Assembly: GCF_000242895.2 (NCBI RefSeq)
Contig: NC_021171.1
Span: 344,001-408,000 of the forward strand
DNA: 64,000 nucleotides
Source: Bacillus sp. 1NLA3E
Lineage (GTDB): Bacteria > Bacillota > Bacilli > Bacillales > Cytobacillaceae
Direction: 5' to 3'
Positions 1 through 10,452 of the stretch are shown here, piece by piece. Numbering within the stretch: the first letter of the stretch is position 1; every line of letters begins with the position of its first letter. The notes under the pieces were generated by a model, which saw nothing but the letters and a program-made list of their open reading frames with translations, had not been told where the DNA came from and did not search any database. The position numbers were made by a program, and so were the translations under genes.

Positions 1-378
1 CCTATTAGTGGGAAATGGTTAAAAAGGATAAAACCGATAAAATGGTAAAGCCTTGTTAGTTTGGAAAAACTGATTGAACTCAGGGTCAAGGAGGTTGAAG
101 AAGTAAGGGAGTGAAGCATTGGCCCGTACAATAAGAAAGATAGCGCTTACCACTAATTATCGCATTTATTTTATTATTAAAATGGTAAAACCTATGATAA
201 GATGAACAATGGATAAAATATGATCGGAATTTAATGTTAGTAAATTAAAAAAGGTAAATAATATAAATATCTAAGGAAAATTCTACTGAACTAACATTGC
301 TTCATTCCCTTTCCGTTCCTTGAAAATACTCGTTTTGAGTTAATTTAAGAAGTCATGAACAAGAAAGGATTCATTCAT
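1..378. other. AT-rich region without a supported gene
   Basis: No coding region of convincing length is present on either strand. The string aaaatggtaaa occurs twice (near 40 and 180). Two very short reading frames with passable ribosome binding sites exist (TTG at 61, 17 codons; TTG at 119, 28 codons) but neither resembles a known family. In B. subtilis this position holds yebE or pbuG; the sequence here does not match what I recall of them. Confidence 0.4.
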
Positions 379-573
379 ATGACAAGAAAAAAGCAATTTG
401 AAGTACAGGAAAATGAATCGATTGATGAATGTTTGAATCGAATAATGCAAGAAGGCTATATGCCTATTCGAAGAATCGAAAAACCAATTTTCAAAGAAAT
501 TAAACAAGGCAATAAGGTCACTTATGAACCTGCAGGGCGCCATACCGTCTTTGAAGGAATAAAGAATGTATAA
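379..573 (+). CDS. yebG: NETI-motif protein YebG
   Basis: This 64-residue protein matches the small YebG family that sits directly before purE in Bacillus. The family signature is visible near residues 10-30: QENESIDECLNRI followed by EGYMPIRRIEKPIFKE. The function is unknown; the family is cytosolic with no membrane segment. An in-frame ATG at 355 would add eight residues, but AAAGGA lies about ten bases before the ATG at 379 and the family begins close to this residue, so 379 is preferred. The gene ends just as the PurR boxes of the pur promoter begin. Confidence 0.85.
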   Translation: MTRKKQFEVQENESIDECLNRIMQEGYMPIRRIEKPIFKEIKQGNKVTYEPAGRHTVFEGIKNV

Positions 574-617
574 AACACGAACATTAACAACTTGCTAACA
601 GTAAATGTTCGATAAAT
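572..617 (+). promoter_or_regulatory. Tandem inverted PurR boxes of the pur operon
   Basis: Two CGAAC cores face each other: AAAACACGAACATTA at 572-586, and the inverted copy taaatgttcgataaat at 602-617. This matches the PurBox consensus AWWWCCGAACWWT and the paired arrangement upstream of B. subtilis purE. PurR binds such pairs and represses until PRPP releases it. The boxes end three bases before the -35 element. Confidence 0.85.
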
Positions 618-620
618 TTA

Positions 621-649
621 TTGACTGAAAAGAGTAAAGTTGTTATGAT
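621..649 (+). promoter_or_regulatory. Sigma-A promoter of the pur operon
   Basis: TTGACT (621-626) and TATGAT (644-649) are separated by 17 bases, an almost ideal sigma-A promoter. It lies between the PurR boxes and the riboswitch, as in B. subtilis. Confidence 0.85.
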
Positions 650-675
650 AAATGTAACAAAATAGTTTAGCATCT

Positions 676-746
676 CCCTCGTATAATAATGGGAATACGG
701 CCCATGAGTTTCTACCCAATTACCGTAAATTATTGGACTATGAGGG
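676..746 (+). promoter_or_regulatory. Purine (guanine-class) riboswitch aptamer
   Basis: The P1 stem pairs CCCTCGTA (676-683) with TATGAGGG (739-746). The conserved core is intact: tataat, then atacggcccatgagtttctacc and ccgtaaat, then ggactatg. The specificity base in GACTATG is C, which in this family selects guanine/hypoxanthine over adenine. It sits in the pur leader, so ligand binding should switch off the purine biosynthesis genes. Confidence 0.95.
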
Positions 747-747
747 A

Positions 748-792
748 AAGTGGTAACCGTTTGAGAAGTGTAGTTTAATCCACTTCTTTTTT
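748..792 (+). terminator. Riboswitch expression platform terminator
   Basis: AGAAGTG (764-770) pairs with CACTTCT (781-787), followed by T residues. The competing pairing is AAGTGG (748-753) with CCACTT (780-785), which would break the terminator and act as antiterminator. The stem is short, so it may work together with the second terminator downstream. Confidence 0.65.
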
Positions 793-817
793 GGGATGGT
801 ATTTTTTCGTACATCTT

Positions 818-881
818 AAGCCCGGACAGACTGCTTTCTCTTATTATATAAAGGGAAAAGTTTCTGTTGAGGGCTTTTTTT
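818..881 (+). terminator. Second terminator-like hairpin in the pur leader
   Basis: AAGCCC (818-823) pairs with GGGCTT (871-876) directly before a T-run, enclosing an imperfect inner arm (CTTTCTCTT against AAGGGAAAAG). It lies about 100 bases before purE and could be the main attenuation point or a backup to the terminator next to the aptamer. Confidence 0.6.
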
Positions 882-980
882 ATTGTCTTAGCGGAGAAAA
901 ACCTCGAAAAATTGATATAAAATAGCTAAATAAATGTAGTATTTGGAGAATAACTGTCGAAAGTTCGGGGGAGGGATTTG

Positions 981-1469
981 ATGGAAGCAAAGGTTGCAGT
1001 CATAATGGGGAGCAAATCTGACTGGGAAACTATGAAGTATGCTTGTCAAAGTTTAGAGAATTTAGAAGTTCCATTTGAAAGAAAGGTCGTGTCAGCACAC
1101 CGTACTCCAGATCTCATGTTTGAATTTGCGGAAACAGCAAAACAGAGAGGGATACAGGTTATTATTGCTGGAGCAGGGGGAGCGGCTCATTTACCTGGGA
1201 TGGTGGCAGCGAAGACGACCTTACCGGTGATTGGAGTTCCAGTGCAATCACGAGCATTAAATGGTCTCGATTCACTATTATCGATTGTGCAAATGCCTGG
1301 GGGAATTCCGGTAGCTACTGTAGCAATTGGAACAAGTGGTGCCACTAATGCAGGTTTATTGGCCGCACAGATATTGGCGATAACTGATTCCGAGCTTGCA
1401 GACCGCATCGAAATGTTCCGGCAGGAAACGAAGCTGGCTGCCATTGAAAGCAGTGATGAACTTGGCTAA
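981..1469 (+). CDS. purE: N5-carboxyaminoimidazole ribonucleotide mutase PurE
   Basis: PurE converts N5-CAIR, made by PurK, to CAIR in purine synthesis. The 162-residue protein has the class I PurE pattern: [12 protein letters not shown] at the N-terminus for substrate phosphate binding, SAHRTP near residue 42, and the glycine-rich [14 protein letters not shown] segment. It is a cytosolic octamer in known relatives. The ATG at 981 follows a GGGGGAGGG ribosome site; a TTG three bases earlier is not favoured. First gene of the operon; its end overlaps the probable start of purK. Confidence 0.97.
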   Translation: MEAKVAVIMGSKSDWETMKYACQSLENLEVPFERKVVSAHRTPDLMFEFAETAKQRGIQVIIAGAGGAAHLPGMVAAKTTLPVIGVPVQSRALNGLDSLLSIVQMPGGIPVATVAIGTSGATNAGLLAAQILAITDSELADRIEMFRQETKLAAIESSDELG

Positions 1470-2607
1470 CATGGTTATTTTACCAGGACAAACAATTGGT
1501 ATTATTGGTGGAGGTCAATTAGGGAGAATGATGGCTCTCGCAGCAAAAGCACAAGGGTTTCGCATTGCAGTCATGGACCCAAATCCTGATTCACCCTGTG
1601 GTCAAGTAGCTGACTATAAAATTATCGGGGCCTATGATGATGCAGCTGCTATCAAGCGACTTGCTAAAATGAGTGATGTGATTACTTATGAGTTTGAGAA
1701 TATTGATGGGGATACGCTAAAGTCGATTAGCCATTTAGTCCATGTTCCTCAAGGTACTGATCTATTGGAAATCACTAAGGATCGTATTGCGGAAAAGACG
1801 GCTATTCAGGCGGCTGGGATTGAGGTTGCTCCATTTGCTGTTATTCAAACGAAACAGGAGATTTATGATACCATAAAAGAGCTTGGTTTCCCTGCTGTTT
1901 TGAAAACTTCAAGAGGTGGCTATGATGGGAAAGGTCAGCTGGTCATAAAATGTAAAGAAGATATTGCTGAAGCTAATTCCTTATTAGAGCATGGGGGGTG
2001 TGTCCTTGAAAAATGGATGCCATTTACGAAAGAGATTTCGGTGATTGTGTCTAGAAATGAAAAAGGAGATACAGCAGTTTTCCCTGTTGCTGAGAATATC
2101 CATGTAAATAATATTCTGCACCAGACAATCGTGCCTGCGAGAATAAGTGAAGCGGCACAAAATGGTGCTATTCAAGCAGCGCTTCGACTTGTCGAATCAT
2201 TGGGGATGGTAGGGACTCTTGCTGTCGAAATGTTTGTGATGGCTGACGAGACGATCTATATTAATGAATTAGCCCCTAGACCACATAACTCTGGGCATTA
2301 TTCAATTGATGCCTGCGAAACTTCACAGTTTGAGCAGCATATTAGAGCCATTTGCAACTGGCCGTTAGGGAGTACAAACCTATTGAAGCCTGTGGTGATG
2401 GTCAATATATTAGGGCAACACCAAGCAAAATTATTAGAAAAAATACCAACACTGTCTAATTGGAAGATTCATTTGTATGGAAAAAAGGAAGCTAAAACAG
2501 GCCGGAAAATGGGTCATGTCACTCTTTTAAGGGAAACAGTTGAAGAGGCAGTTCTAGAAGCAGATGATAGCCAAATTTGGGATAGTGTCATATTGATCGG
2601 AGGATAA
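1456..2607 (+). CDS. purK: N5-carboxyaminoimidazole ribonucleotide synthase PurK
   Basis: PurK is an ATP-grasp enzyme that carboxylates AIR with bicarbonate to N5-CAIR. An [14 protein letters not shown] nucleotide-fold motif opens the protein, the ATP-grasp lid RGGYDGKGQ follows near the middle, and [17 protein letters not shown] near residue 270 carries the metal/ADP ligands. The length of about 383 residues is normal. Start choice is uncertain: ATG 1456 overlaps purE by 14 bases and has a weak GAAAG site, while ATG 1471 follows the purE stop and would also give an intact fold. Overlap suggests translational coupling to purE. Confidence 0.95.
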   Translation: MNLANMVILPGQTIGIIGGGQLGRMMALAAKAQGFRIAVMDPNPDSPCGQVADYKIIGAYDDAAAIKRLAKMSDVITYEFENIDGDTLKSISHLVHVPQGTDLLEITKDRIAEKTAIQAAGIEVAPFAVIQTKQEIYDTIKELGFPAVLKTSRGGYDGKGQLVIKCKEDIAEANSLLEHGGCVLEKWMPFTKEISVIVSRNEKGDTAVFPVAENIHVNNILHQTIVPARISEAAQNGAIQAALRLVESLGMVGTLAVEMFVMADETIYINELAPRPHNSGHYSIDACETSQFEQHIRAICNWPLGSTNLLKPVVMVNILGQHQAKLLEKIPTLSNWKIHLYGKKEAKTGRKMGHVTLLRETVEEAVLEADDSQIWDSVILIGG

Positions 2608-2610
2608 AAC

Positions 2611-3903
2611 ATGATTGAACGTTATACTCGCCCTGAAATGGGTGCGATTTGGACAGAAGAGAACAGGTTTCAGGCATGGTTGGAAGTTGAGATTTTAGCT
2701 TGTGAGGCGTGGGCTGAGCTTGGTGATATTCCAAAAGAAGATGTGAAAAAGTTACGAGAAAATGCAACTTTTGATATTAACAGAATTAAAGAAATTGAAG
2801 AACAAACAAGACATGATGTTGTTGCGTTTACTCGTGCAGTATCTGAGACCTTAGGTGAAGAACGTAAATGGGTTCATTACGGATTGACCTCCACGGATGT
2901 CGTTGATACAGCTTTGTCTTACCTTATTAGACAAGCAAATCAAATTTTATTTAAAGATATTGAAAATTTTGTTGAGATTTTAAAAAATAAAGCAGTAGAG
3001 CATAAATATACGGTTATGATGGGCCGTACTCATGGGGTACATGCTGAACCAACAACCTTTGGTTTAAAGCTTGCTCTTTGGTATGAAGAAATGAAGAGAA
3101 ATCTTGAGAGGTTCAAACAGGCAGCAAATGGAATTGAATTTGGTAAGATTTCTGGGGCGGTTGGTACATATGCAAACATCGACCCATTTGTGGAAAAATA
3201 TGTTTGTGAAAATTTAGGCTTACAGGCGGCACCAAATTCAACACAAACTCTTCAACGCGACCGCCATGCTCATTATATGTCAACATTGGCTCTAATCGCG
3301 ACATCTATTGAAAAATTTGCCGTGGAAGTTAGAGGATTGCAAAAGAGCGAAACTCGAGAGGTTGAGGAATTTTTCGCAAAAGGTCAAAAAGGTTCTTCGG
3401 CTATGCCGCATAAACGTAATCCAATTGGTTCTGAAAACATGGCCGGATTAGCGAGAGTAATTCGGGGCTATATGTTGACAGCTTATGAGAATGTACCACT
3501 TTGGCATGAACGGGATATTTCCCATTCTTCTGCTGAACGAATTATTATTCCAGATGCAACGATTGCATTAAATTATATGCTCAATCGCTTTGGCAATATT
3601 ATTAAAAACTTAACGGTTTTCCCAGAAAATATGAAGCGAAATATGGGCAGAACTTTTGGTCTTATTTACTCTCAACGCGTTCTACTTGCACTAATTGACA
3701 AAGGACTTTCCCGTGAAGAGGCATATGATACGGTTCAGCCGAGAACGGCGGAAGCTTGGGATAAGCAAGTACAGTTCCGTGACCTAATCGAAGCCGATGA
3801 AAAAATTACGGCTCATCTTTCCAGTGCTGAAATCGCTGATTGTTTTGATTACAGCTACCATTTACAGCATGTGGATACCATTTTTGATCGTCTTGGGCTA
3901 TAA
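2611..3903 (+). CDS. purB: Adenylosuccinate lyase PurB
   Basis: PurB removes fumarate from SAICAR and from adenylosuccinate, so it serves both IMP synthesis and AMP formation. The 430-residue protein shows the superfamily signature [16 protein letters not shown] near residue 263, [10 protein letters not shown] and the [13 protein letters not shown] segment that forms part of the active site. It starts four bases after purK with GGAGG ahead of the ATG. Unusually for the middle of an operon, a perfect terminator hairpin follows 19 bases after its stop. Confidence 0.97.
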   Translation: MIERYTRPEMGAIWTEENRFQAWLEVEILACEAWAELGDIPKEDVKKLRENATFDINRIKEIEEQTRHDVVAFTRAVSETLGEERKWVHYGLTSTDVVDTALSYLIRQANQILFKDIENFVEILKNKAVEHKYTVMMGRTHGVHAEPTTFGLKLALWYEEMKRNLERFKQAANGIEFGKISGAVGTYANIDPFVEKYVCENLGLQAAPNSTQTLQRDRHAHYMSTLALIATSIEKFAVEVRGLQKSETREVEEFFAKGQKGSSAMPHKRNPIGSENMAGLARVIRGYMLTAYENVPLWHERDISHSSAERIIIPDATIALNYMLNRFGNIIKNLTVFPENMKRNMGRTFGLIYSQRVLLALIDKGLSREEAYDTVQPRTAEAWDKQVQFRDLIEADEKITAHLSSAEIADCFDYSYHLQHVDTIFDRLGL

Positions 3904-3922
3904 ATAATCATATTTAATACAA

Positions 3923-3948
3923 GGTAAAGGTTCATCCTTTACCTTTTT
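3923..3948 (+). terminator. Intrinsic terminator between purB and purC
   Basis: GGTAAAGG (3923-3930) and CCTTTACC (3936-3943) form an 8-bp perfect stem with a five-base loop, followed by TTTTT. By shape it is a complete intrinsic terminator, but it lies inside the pur operon. It may lower the ratio of distal to proximal genes or be conditionally read through. Confidence 0.75.
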
Positions 3949-3990
3949 ACACCCCACTTGTACTGAACATTCCTAATATTTGCATTAGCT

Positions 3991-4052
3991 GAAGGGAGAG
4001 AAGGGCACATTCTTCCGTCTTGATCCTAAGTCGCAGAATCCGCCCGAATTAG
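3991..4052 (+). promoter_or_regulatory. Foldable purC translation leader (split ribosome binding site)
   Basis: The only Shine-Dalgarno-like sequence for purC is GGGAG at 3994-3998, 54 bases before the ATG; none lies at normal distance. Fold A pairs GGGC (4003-4006) with GCCC (4042-4045) and ATTCT (4009-4013) with AGAAT (4035-4039), which would bring the site to about 11 unpaired bases from the start. Fold B pairs GGA/AGAA (3995-4002, one bulge) with TTCTTCC (4010-4016) and would hide it. The folds exclude each other. This is inference from base pairing only. Confidence 0.45.
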
Positions 4053-4766
4053 ATGAAAGAACTACTTTATGAAGGTAAGGCAAAGAGAATTTATAGTACT
4101 GATGATGAGAATATTGTTTTAGTAGAATATAAGGATTCTGCTACAGCATTTAATGGGGAAAAGAAGGCAAATATCACAGGTAAAGGCCGTTTGAATAACG
4201 AAATTACTAGTTTGCTATTTCTAAAGCTTCATGAACAGGGTATCGAGACTCACTTTATCAAACAGCTTTCTGAAACAGAGCAGCTTGTTAAAAAAGTAAG
4301 CATTATTCCATTAGAGGTTGTTACTCGAAATGTAGCAGCTGGAAGTCTTGCCAAACGATTAGGAATGGACGAAGGTCAAGCATTATCAAAGCCAATCGTG
4401 GAGTTTTATTATAAGGATGACGATTTAGGGGATCCTCTCGTTAACGTGGATCATGTTCTAGAACTTAAGATTGCTACAGTTGATGAACTTGAAACATTAA
4501 AAGAAAAGGCACTAAATATTAATGCGATTTTATCAAGCTTTTTTGCAGAATTAGGAATTCGTTTAATTGATTTTAAATTAGAATTTGGGAAAGATCATAC
4601 CGGAAAAATTGTGTTAGCGGATGAAATTTCCCCTGATACTTGTAGATTATGGGATGCAAAAACAAATGAAAAGCTCGATAAGGATGTATTTCGTCGTGAT
4701 TTAGGTAATCTTACTGATGCTTATGAAAATATTTTGGCTAGACTAGGGGGCCCTCAGCATGGTTAA
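4053..4766 (+). CDS. purC: SAICAR synthase PurC
   Basis: PurC joins CAIR and aspartate with ATP to give SAICAR. The 237-residue protein starts [13 protein letters not shown], which fits the family N-terminus, and carries [24 protein letters not shown], the substrate loop [11 protein letters not shown], and DFKLEFG with the [13 protein letters not shown] metal/ATP motif. The ATG at 4053 is forced because the codon directly before it is TAG in frame. It has no ribosome binding site at the usual distance (see the leader entry). Its end overlaps purS by eight bases. Confidence 0.96.
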   Translation: MKELLYEGKAKRIYSTDDENIVLVEYKDSATAFNGEKKANITGKGRLNNEITSLLFLKLHEQGIETHFIKQLSETEQLVKKVSIIPLEVVTRNVAAGSLAKRLGMDEGQALSKPIVEFYYKDDDLGDPLVNVDHVLELKIATVDELETLKEKALNINAILSSFFAELGIRLIDFKLEFGKDHTGKIVLADEISPDTCRLWDAKTNEKLDKDVFRRDLGNLTDAYENILARLGGPQHG

Positions 4767-5013
4767 AGTTAAAGTTTTTGTCACATTAAGAGAAAGTGTT
4801 TTAGATCCACAAGGAAAGGCAGTAAATCATGCCTTACATTCTTTAGGATATGAAGAAATCAAAGACGTGCGCATTGGTAAATATATGGAACTTTTCGTTG
4901 ATACTACAGGCCGTGATGTAGATACAGTTGTAAAAGAAGCTTGTGATAAGCTGTTAGCTAATCCGGTTATTGAGGATTTCCGCTATGAAATAGAGGAGAG
5001 TGTCTCCCAATGA
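4759..5013 (+). CDS. purS: Phosphoribosylformylglycinamidine synthase subunit PurS
   Basis: PurS is the 84-residue small subunit that bridges PurL and the glutaminase PurQ in the three-part FGAM synthase of Gram-positive bacteria. The sequence has the [19 protein letters not shown] opening and the IGKYMEL segment typical of the family. The start lies inside the end of purC after a GGGGG site, and the stop overlaps the purQ start (ATGA), so purC-purS-purQ are translationally linked. Confidence 0.97.
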   Translation: MVKVKVFVTLRESVLDPQGKAVNHALHSLGYEEIKDVRIGKYMELFVDTTGRDVDTVVKEACDKLLANPVIEDFRYEIEESVSQ

Positions 5014-5693
5014 AATTTGCGGTAATCGTTTTTCCTGGTTCGAATTGTGACGTTGATATGTATTCTGCGATTAAAGATGAACTAGGATCTGATGTTGAAT
5101 ACGTTTGGCATGCAGAGAAAGATTTAGATCGTTTTGACGCGATTCTTTTACCAGGTGGATTTTCTTATGGAGATTATTTAAGATGTGGTGCGATTGCCCG
5201 TTTCAGTAATATCATGAATGAAATTAAGAAAGCGGCTGAAGCAGGAAAACCAGTTTTGGGTGTTTGTAATGGATTTCAAATTTTACTTGAAGCAGGACTA
5301 TTGCCAGGTGCATTAAGACGGAATGAAAGTCTTAAATTCATTTGTAGACCAGTTGATCTTAAAGTTGAAAACAATAATACGTTATTTTCAAATGAATACG
5401 AACAAGGCGAAATCATTTCTGTTCCCGTAGCACATGGTGAAGGAAACTATTATTGTGACGAAGAAACGTTGAAAAAGATGCAAGAAAATAACCAAATCGT
5501 CTTTACTTATGTAGACAATCCAAATGGAAGTCTTGAAAATATTGCTGGTATCATAAATGAGCGCGGAAATGTATTAGGAATGATGCCACATCCTGAAAGA
5601 GCGGTCGATGAGCTTCTTGGAGGAGCAGATGGTCTTAAGGTATTTAAATCGATCGTAAAACAATGGAGGGAATCATATGTCGTTAAAGCTTGA
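5010..5693 (+). CDS. purQ: FGAM synthase glutaminase subunit PurQ
   Basis: PurQ hydrolyses glutamine and passes ammonia to PurL. The 227-residue class I amidotransferase shows the oxyanion segment [12 protein letters not shown], the nucleophile Cys86 in GVCNGFQIL, and the His-Glu pair in [11 protein letters not shown]. Length and motifs are normal. It overlaps purS by four bases, and purL starts within its last 17 bases. Confidence 0.97.
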   Translation: MKFAVIVFPGSNCDVDMYSAIKDELGSDVEYVWHAEKDLDRFDAILLPGGFSYGDYLRCGAIARFSNIMNEIKKAAEAGKPVLGVCNGFQILLEAGLLPGALRRNESLKFICRPVDLKVENNNTLFSNEYEQGEIISVPVAHGEGNYYCDEETLKKMQENNQIVFTYVDNPNGSLENIAGIINERGNVLGMMPHPERAVDELLGGADGLKVFKSIVKQWRESYVVKA

Positions 5694-7896
5694 ACCAACT
5701 CCCGAGCAAATTAAATCTGAAAGAATTTATGCTGGAATGGGTATGTCCGATAAAGAATTTGCTATGGTTGAAAAAATTCTCGGCCGTACGCCTAATTACA
5801 CAGAAACAGGACTATTTTCAGTAATGTGGTCTGAGCACTGCAGTTATAAAACTTCAAAGCCTGTTTTAAGAAAGTTCCCGATTACTGGTGAAAAGGTACT
5901 TCAAGGACCAGGAGAGGGCGCTGGAATTGTTGATATCGGTGATAATCAAGCAGTTGTTTTTAAAATAGAAAGTCATAACCACCCATCGGCAATCGAGCCT
6001 TATCAAGGAGCTGCCACAGGTGTTGGCGGTATTATCCGTGATGTCTTTTCAATGGGCGCTAGACCGATTGCGATGTTGAACTCTTTACGATTTGGAGAAC
6101 TTTCAGACTCTGCTCGTGTTCGTTACCTATTTAAGGAAGTAGTTGCCGGTATTGCTGGGTATGGAAACTGCATGGGAATCCCAACCGTAGGCGGTGAGGT
6201 TCAATTCGACCCTTCCTATGATGGCAATCCATTAGTGAATGCAATGTGTGTTGGTTTAATCGACCATAAGGATATTAAGAAAGGTCAAGCCCATGGGGTT
6301 GGAAATACAGTCATGTATGTTGGGGCCAAAACAGGTCGTGATGGAATCCATGGTGCAACATTCGCTTCTGAAGAGTTGACTGATGCTTCAAGTGAAGATC
6401 GCCCAGCAGTTCAAGTGGGAGACCCATTTATGGAGAAGCTGTTATTAGAAGCATGTTTAGAATTAATTCATTGTGATGCACTTGTTGGTATACAAGATAT
6501 GGGAGCAGCTGGATTAACAAGTTCAAGTTCTGAAATGGCAAGTAAAGCCGGATCAGGAATGGAATTGAATCTAGATTTTGTTCCACAGCGTGAAACTGGA
6601 ATGACTCCATATGAAATGATGCTTTCTGAATCTCAAGAGCGGATGCTCATTGTTGTGCAAAAAGGCAGGGAGCAAGAAATCGTTGATATTTTCTCAAAAT
6701 ATGATCTTGAAGCAGTGTCTGTTGGTGTAGTAACGGATGATAAAATGTACCGCTTGATTCATCAAGGGAAAGTTGTAGCCAATGTGCCTGTAGATGCATT
6801 AGCAGAGGATGCACCTGTATATCAAATGCCATCTGCTGAACCACAGTCTTTCCGTGATAATCAAGCTATGGAAAATGAAGTACCTGAGGTAGAGAATTAT
6901 GGTGAAACTTTGCTTCAATTATTACAACAGCCTACTATCGCTTCTAAGGAATGGATTTATGATCAATATGATTATATGGTTCGGACAAACACAGTTGTAG
7001 CACCAGGCTCTGATGCAGCAGTTCTTCGTATAAGAGGAACCGAAAAAGCGTTAGCAATGACAACTGACTGTAATTCTCGCTACCTATATTTAGATCCAGA
7101 AACAGGCGGAAAAATTGCCGTAGCTGAAGCAGCTAGAAACATCATTTGCTCAGGTGCGGAACCACTTGCTGTTACAGATAACCTGAATTTTGGTAATCCA
7201 GAAAAACCAGAAATCTTTTGGCAAATTGAGAAATCAGCAGATGGGATTTCTGAAGCTTGTCGCAAGCTAAATACGCCAGTAATCGGCGGAAATGTATCTA
7301 TGTACAACGAAACAAATGGAGAAGCTATCTACCCAACACCTGTTATCGGAATGGTGGGGTTAGTTACTAATCTTAAACATATAACTACTCAATCCTTTAA
7401 GGAAGCCGGGGACATTGTTTATCTATTAGGTGAAACAAAGGATGAATTTGGCGGTAGTGAGCTTCAAAAAATGCAAAACGGAAAAATTTACGGAAAATCT
7501 CCGTCTATAGATTTAGCAGTTGAAAGTGAATATCAACAAAACGTGTTAGCTGCCATTCGCGCAGGTTTAGTTGCGTCAGCGCATGACTTAGCAGAAGGCG
7601 GGCTTGCTGTAGCGATAGCTGAAAGTGCAATTGGTTCTAATGGACTTGGAGCGGATATTAAGGTTTCAGGAAATCCAGTTTCAGCACTATTCAGTGAATC
7701 ACAATCTCGTTTCTTATTGACCGTTAAAAAAGAAAACCAACAAGAATTCGAAAAATTAGTAGGTGCAACTTTAATTGGTGAAGTTACAGCTGAACCAGTT
7801 TTAAATATTACTCAAGATAGTGTAACTATTATTTCAGAGCAAGTTGAAAGTTTAGAAAAGGCTTGGAAAGGAGCTATTCCATGCTTGCTGAATTAA
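5677..7896 (+). CDS. purL: FGAM synthase large subunit PurL
   Basis: PurL is the ATP-dependent synthase that converts FGAR to FGAM using ammonia from PurQ. At 739 residues it is the small-type PurL of Gram-positives, with two AIRS-like halves. [11 protein letters not shown] and [21 protein letters not shown] are the conserved ATP and metal motifs of the first half, while [13 protein letters not shown] marks the second. TGGAGGG before the ATG at 5677 supports this start. Its end overlaps purF by 16 bases. Confidence 0.97.
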   Translation: MSLKLEPTPEQIKSERIYAGMGMSDKEFAMVEKILGRTPNYTETGLFSVMWSEHCSYKTSKPVLRKFPITGEKVLQGPGEGAGIVDIGDNQAVVFKIESHNHPSAIEPYQGAATGVGGIIRDVFSMGARPIAMLNSLRFGELSDSARVRYLFKEVVAGIAGYGNCMGIPTVGGEVQFDPSYDGNPLVNAMCVGLIDHKDIKKGQAHGVGNTVMYVGAKTGRDGIHGATFASEELTDASSEDRPAVQVGDPFMEKLLLEACLELIHCDALVGIQDMGAAGLTSSSSEMASKAGSGMELNLDFVPQRETGMTPYEMMLSESQERMLIVVQKGREQEIVDIFSKYDLEAVSVGVVTDDKMYRLIHQGKVVANVPVDALAEDAPVYQMPSAEPQSFRDNQAMENEVPEVENYGETLLQLLQQPTIASKEWIYDQYDYMVRTNTVVAPGSDAAVLRIRGTEKALAMTTDCNSRYLYLDPETGGKIAVAEAARNIICSGAEPLAVTDNLNFGNPEKPEIFWQIEKSADGISEACRKLNTPVIGGNVSMYNETNGEAIYPTPVIGMVGLVTNLKHITTQSFKEAGDIVYLLGETKDEFGGSELQKMQNGKIYGKSPSIDLAVESEYQQNVLAAIRAGLVASAHDLAEGGLAVAIAESAIGSNGLGADIKVSGNPVSALFSESQSRFLLTVKKENQQEFEKLVGATLIGEVTAEPVLNITQDSVTIISEQVESLEKAWKGAIPCLLN

Positions 7897-9293
7897 AGGG
7901 CCTAAATGAAGAGTGCGGAATCTTCGGCGTTTGGGGACATCAAGATGCAGCTAGCATTACCTATTATGCCCTCCATAGCCTTCAGCATCGAGGTCAGGAA
8001 GGGACAGGAATCGTTGTCACTGATGGAACAAAATTGGATATCTTCAAAGGTGAGGGTCTTGTCACAGAAGTTTTTACCTCGGAGGTAATGTCTAAGTTAT
8101 CCGGCAAGTCCGCGATCGGTCATGTTCGTTATGCAACCGCAGGAGGCAGTGGTTATGAAAATGTTCAGCCGCTGTTGTTCAATTCGGAATCCGGTAGTTT
8201 GGCTCTTGCTCATAATGGGAATTTGGTGAACGCAAAATTAATTAAATCAATTCTTGAGCAGCAAGGAAGCATTTTTCAAACTAGCTCAGATACTGAGGTA
8301 CTAGCTCATTTAATTCGTCGCAGCGGGGAACGTAGAATTAAAGAACAAGTAAAAAGTGCCTTGAAACAGATTGAAGGGGCATTTGCCTACGTAATCATGA
8401 CGGAAAACGAAATGATGGTAGCTCTTGACCCGCATGGTCTTAGACCGCTTTCGTTAGCACGGTTAGGAGATGCCTATATGGTCGCTTCCGAAACCTGTGC
8501 ATTTGATGTAGTTGGCGCAGAATTTATTCGTGATGTATTACCTGGTGAATTGTTAATTATCAATGATGAGGGAATTAAATCAGAATTCTTTTCTGAAAAC
8601 AAACCAAGTGCAATTTGCGCGATGGAATATATTTATTTTTCCAGACCAGATAGTAATATTCATGGGATCAATGTTCATTCTGCTAGAAAAAGACTTGGGA
8701 AAAAACTGGCTATAGAAGCACCAATTGTTGCAGATGTGGTAACTGGTGTCCCAGATTCAAGTATTTCTGCAGCAATCGGTTATGCGGAAGCGTCTGGAAT
8801 TCCGTATGAAATGGGCTTAGTGAAAAATCGTTATGTTGGTCGTACGTTTATACAGCCTTCGCAATCATTAAGGGAGCAAGGCGTGAAAATGAAGCTTTCC
8901 CCTGTCCGTGGTGTTGTTGAGGGGAAACGAGTGATCATGGTTGATGATTCGATTGTACGTGGTACGACGAGTCGGAGAATTGTCACAATGTTAAAAGATG
9001 CAGGGGCACTTGAGGTTCATGTAGTGATTAGTTCTCCACCGATTAAGAATCCTTGTTTTTATGGAATTGACACTTCTACTAAAGAAGAGCTTATTGCCTC
9101 CTCTAATTCTGTTGAGGAAATACGAGAGCTTATTGGTGCTGATTCACTGACCTTTATTAGTACAGAAGGAATGCTAGAAGCAATTGGCAGAATCGACACT
9201 GACAAAAATTGTGGTCAATGTGTTGCGTGTTTCACCGGTGAATATCCAACAGAGCTTTATCCAGAATCACTGCAATATTACTATCAAAAATAA
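7881..9293 (+). CDS. purF: Amidophosphoribosyltransferase PurF
   Basis: PurF performs the first committed step, PRPP plus glutamine to phosphoribosylamine. Residues [11 protein letters not shown] look like the 11-residue propeptide removed in B. subtilis PurF, exposing the nucleophile Cys12. Later come HNGNLVNA, the PRPP loop [17 protein letters not shown], and the cysteines in NPCFYGID and CGQCVACF that fit a 4Fe-4S cluster used in oxygen-dependent stability. The ATG at 7881 has GGAAAGGAG upstream; the in-frame extension to 7863 is not part of the family. Confidence 0.97.
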   Translation: MLAELKGLNEECGIFGVWGHQDAASITYYALHSLQHRGQEGTGIVVTDGTKLDIFKGEGLVTEVFTSEVMSKLSGKSAIGHVRYATAGGSGYENVQPLLFNSESGSLALAHNGNLVNAKLIKSILEQQGSIFQTSSDTEVLAHLIRRSGERRIKEQVKSALKQIEGAFAYVIMTENEMMVALDPHGLRPLSLARLGDAYMVASETCAFDVVGAEFIRDVLPGELLIINDEGIKSEFFSENKPSAICAMEYIYFSRPDSNIHGINVHSARKRLGKKLAIEAPIVADVVTGVPDSSISAAIGYAEASGIPYEMGLVKNRYVGRTFIQPSQSLREQGVKMKLSPVRGVVEGKRVIMVDDSIVRGTTSRRIVTMLKDAGALEVHVVISSPPIKNPCFYGIDTSTKEELIASSNSVEEIRELIGADSLTFISTEGMLEAIGRIDTDKNCGQCVACFTGEYPTELYPESLQYYYQK

Positions 9294-9416
9294 GCGGCAG
9301 ACAATGTCGCTTTTCCCTTTGGAAAGACGAAATGCAAAAAGCGTTCCTAGGCGCTGATGCTAGACACTTTCTACTTTCATAGTTTTTAACTTTTTTTAAA
9401 CAAAGGAGATTTGGAA

Positions 9417-10442
9417 ATGGCGAATGCTTATAGAGAAGCTGGTGTCAATATCGAAGCGGGATATCAAGCGGTCGAGAGAATGAAGTCGCATGTTAAAAGG
9501 ACGGAAAGATTAGGTGTCATGGGTGGCCTTGGTGGCTTTGGAGCGATGTTTGATCTCTCAGCACTAAACCTTAAGGAACCGGTATTAGTTTCCGGAACAG
9601 ATGGTGTCGGAACGAAGCTGATTCTTGCATTTATGGCTAACCGCCATGACACTATAGGAATTGACGCAGTAGCAATGTGTGTAAATGACATTGTTGTTCA
9701 AGGAGCAGAGCCACTATATTTCCTTGACTATATCGGCTGTGGTCAAGCAGACCCGTCAAGAATTGAAGAGATTGTAAAAGGGGTAGCAGATGGTTGCGAA
9801 CAAGCGGGATGTGCCTTAATCGGTGGTGAAACTGCAGAGATGCCAGGTATGTACGATCAAGAAGAATATGATATTGCTGGCTTTGCTGTTGGAGCTTGTG
9901 AGAAAGCAAACTTGATTACCGGTAAGACCATTCAAGCTGGAGATGTTCTAATCGGATTAGCATCAAGCGGAATTCACAGTAATGGATTTTCTCTTGTGAG
10001 AAAAGTGTTTCTTGAAAAAGCAAAATTATCATTGGACGAATATGTTGAAGAACTTGGTTGTACGTTGGGAGAAGAATTATTAAAGCCAACTAGAATCTAT
10101 GTTAAGTCTATTTTATCCGCACTGAAAGAATTCCCAATTAAAGGGATGGCTCACATTACTGGCGGAGGATTTCATGAGAACATGCCAAGAATCTTTCCTG
10201 AAGGATTGGGAGCTGAAGTAAAGCTAGGAAGTTGGAATATTCCAGCTGTATTTTCACTACTCGAAAAGCTGGGCGAAGTGAAGCATGAAGAAATGTACAA
10301 TATTTTTAATATGGGTATCGGGATGACTGTTGTAGTGGATAAACAACATGCTACGGCACTTGTTGAACATTTGCAAGGCTGTGGAGAGACCGCTTCTGTT
10401 ATTGGGGTCGTAACTGAAAGCGAAGGAATTTCGATCATTTAG
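9417..10442 (+). CDS. purM: Phosphoribosylformylglycinamidine cyclo-ligase PurM
   Basis: PurM closes the imidazole ring, turning FGAM into AIR with ATP. The 341-residue protein has the AIRS-family motifs GTDGVGTKL, the DCVND-like [19 protein letters not shown], and [20 protein letters not shown] is seven bases before the ATG at 9417; an in-frame TTG at 9411 lies too close to it. A 123-base gap separates it from purF and holds only a weak hairpin near 9312, so it should still belong to the operon. Confidence 0.97.
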   Translation: MANAYREAGVNIEAGYQAVERMKSHVKRTERLGVMGGLGGFGAMFDLSALNLKEPVLVSGTDGVGTKLILAFMANRHDTIGIDAVAMCVNDIVVQGAEPLYFLDYIGCGQADPSRIEEIVKGVADGCEQAGCALIGGETAEMPGMYDQEEYDIAGFAVGACEKANLITGKTIQAGDVLIGLASSGIHSNGFSLVRKVFLEKAKLSLDEYVEELGCTLGEELLKPTRIYVKSILSALKEFPIKGMAHITGGGFHENMPRIFPEGLGAEVKLGSWNIPAVFSLLEKLGEVKHEEMYNIFNMGIGMTVVVDKQHATALVEHLQGCGETASVIGVVTESEGISII

Positions 10443-10452
10443 GGGGATATGA

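Noticed and set aside
61-205. Two tiny frames with TTG starts near the left edge
   Set aside because: Only 17 and 28 codons, no family resemblance, and one runs through AT-rich DNA; not supported as genes.
584-814. Minus-strand frame of 76 codons opposite the pur leader
   Set aside because: It runs antisense through the riboswitch and terminator, has no ribosome site, and the composition follows the structured RNA on the plus strand.
3949-4052. T-box or known riboswitch in the purB-purC gap
   Set aside because: No T-box sequence or other conserved aptamer core was found; only the hairpins described.
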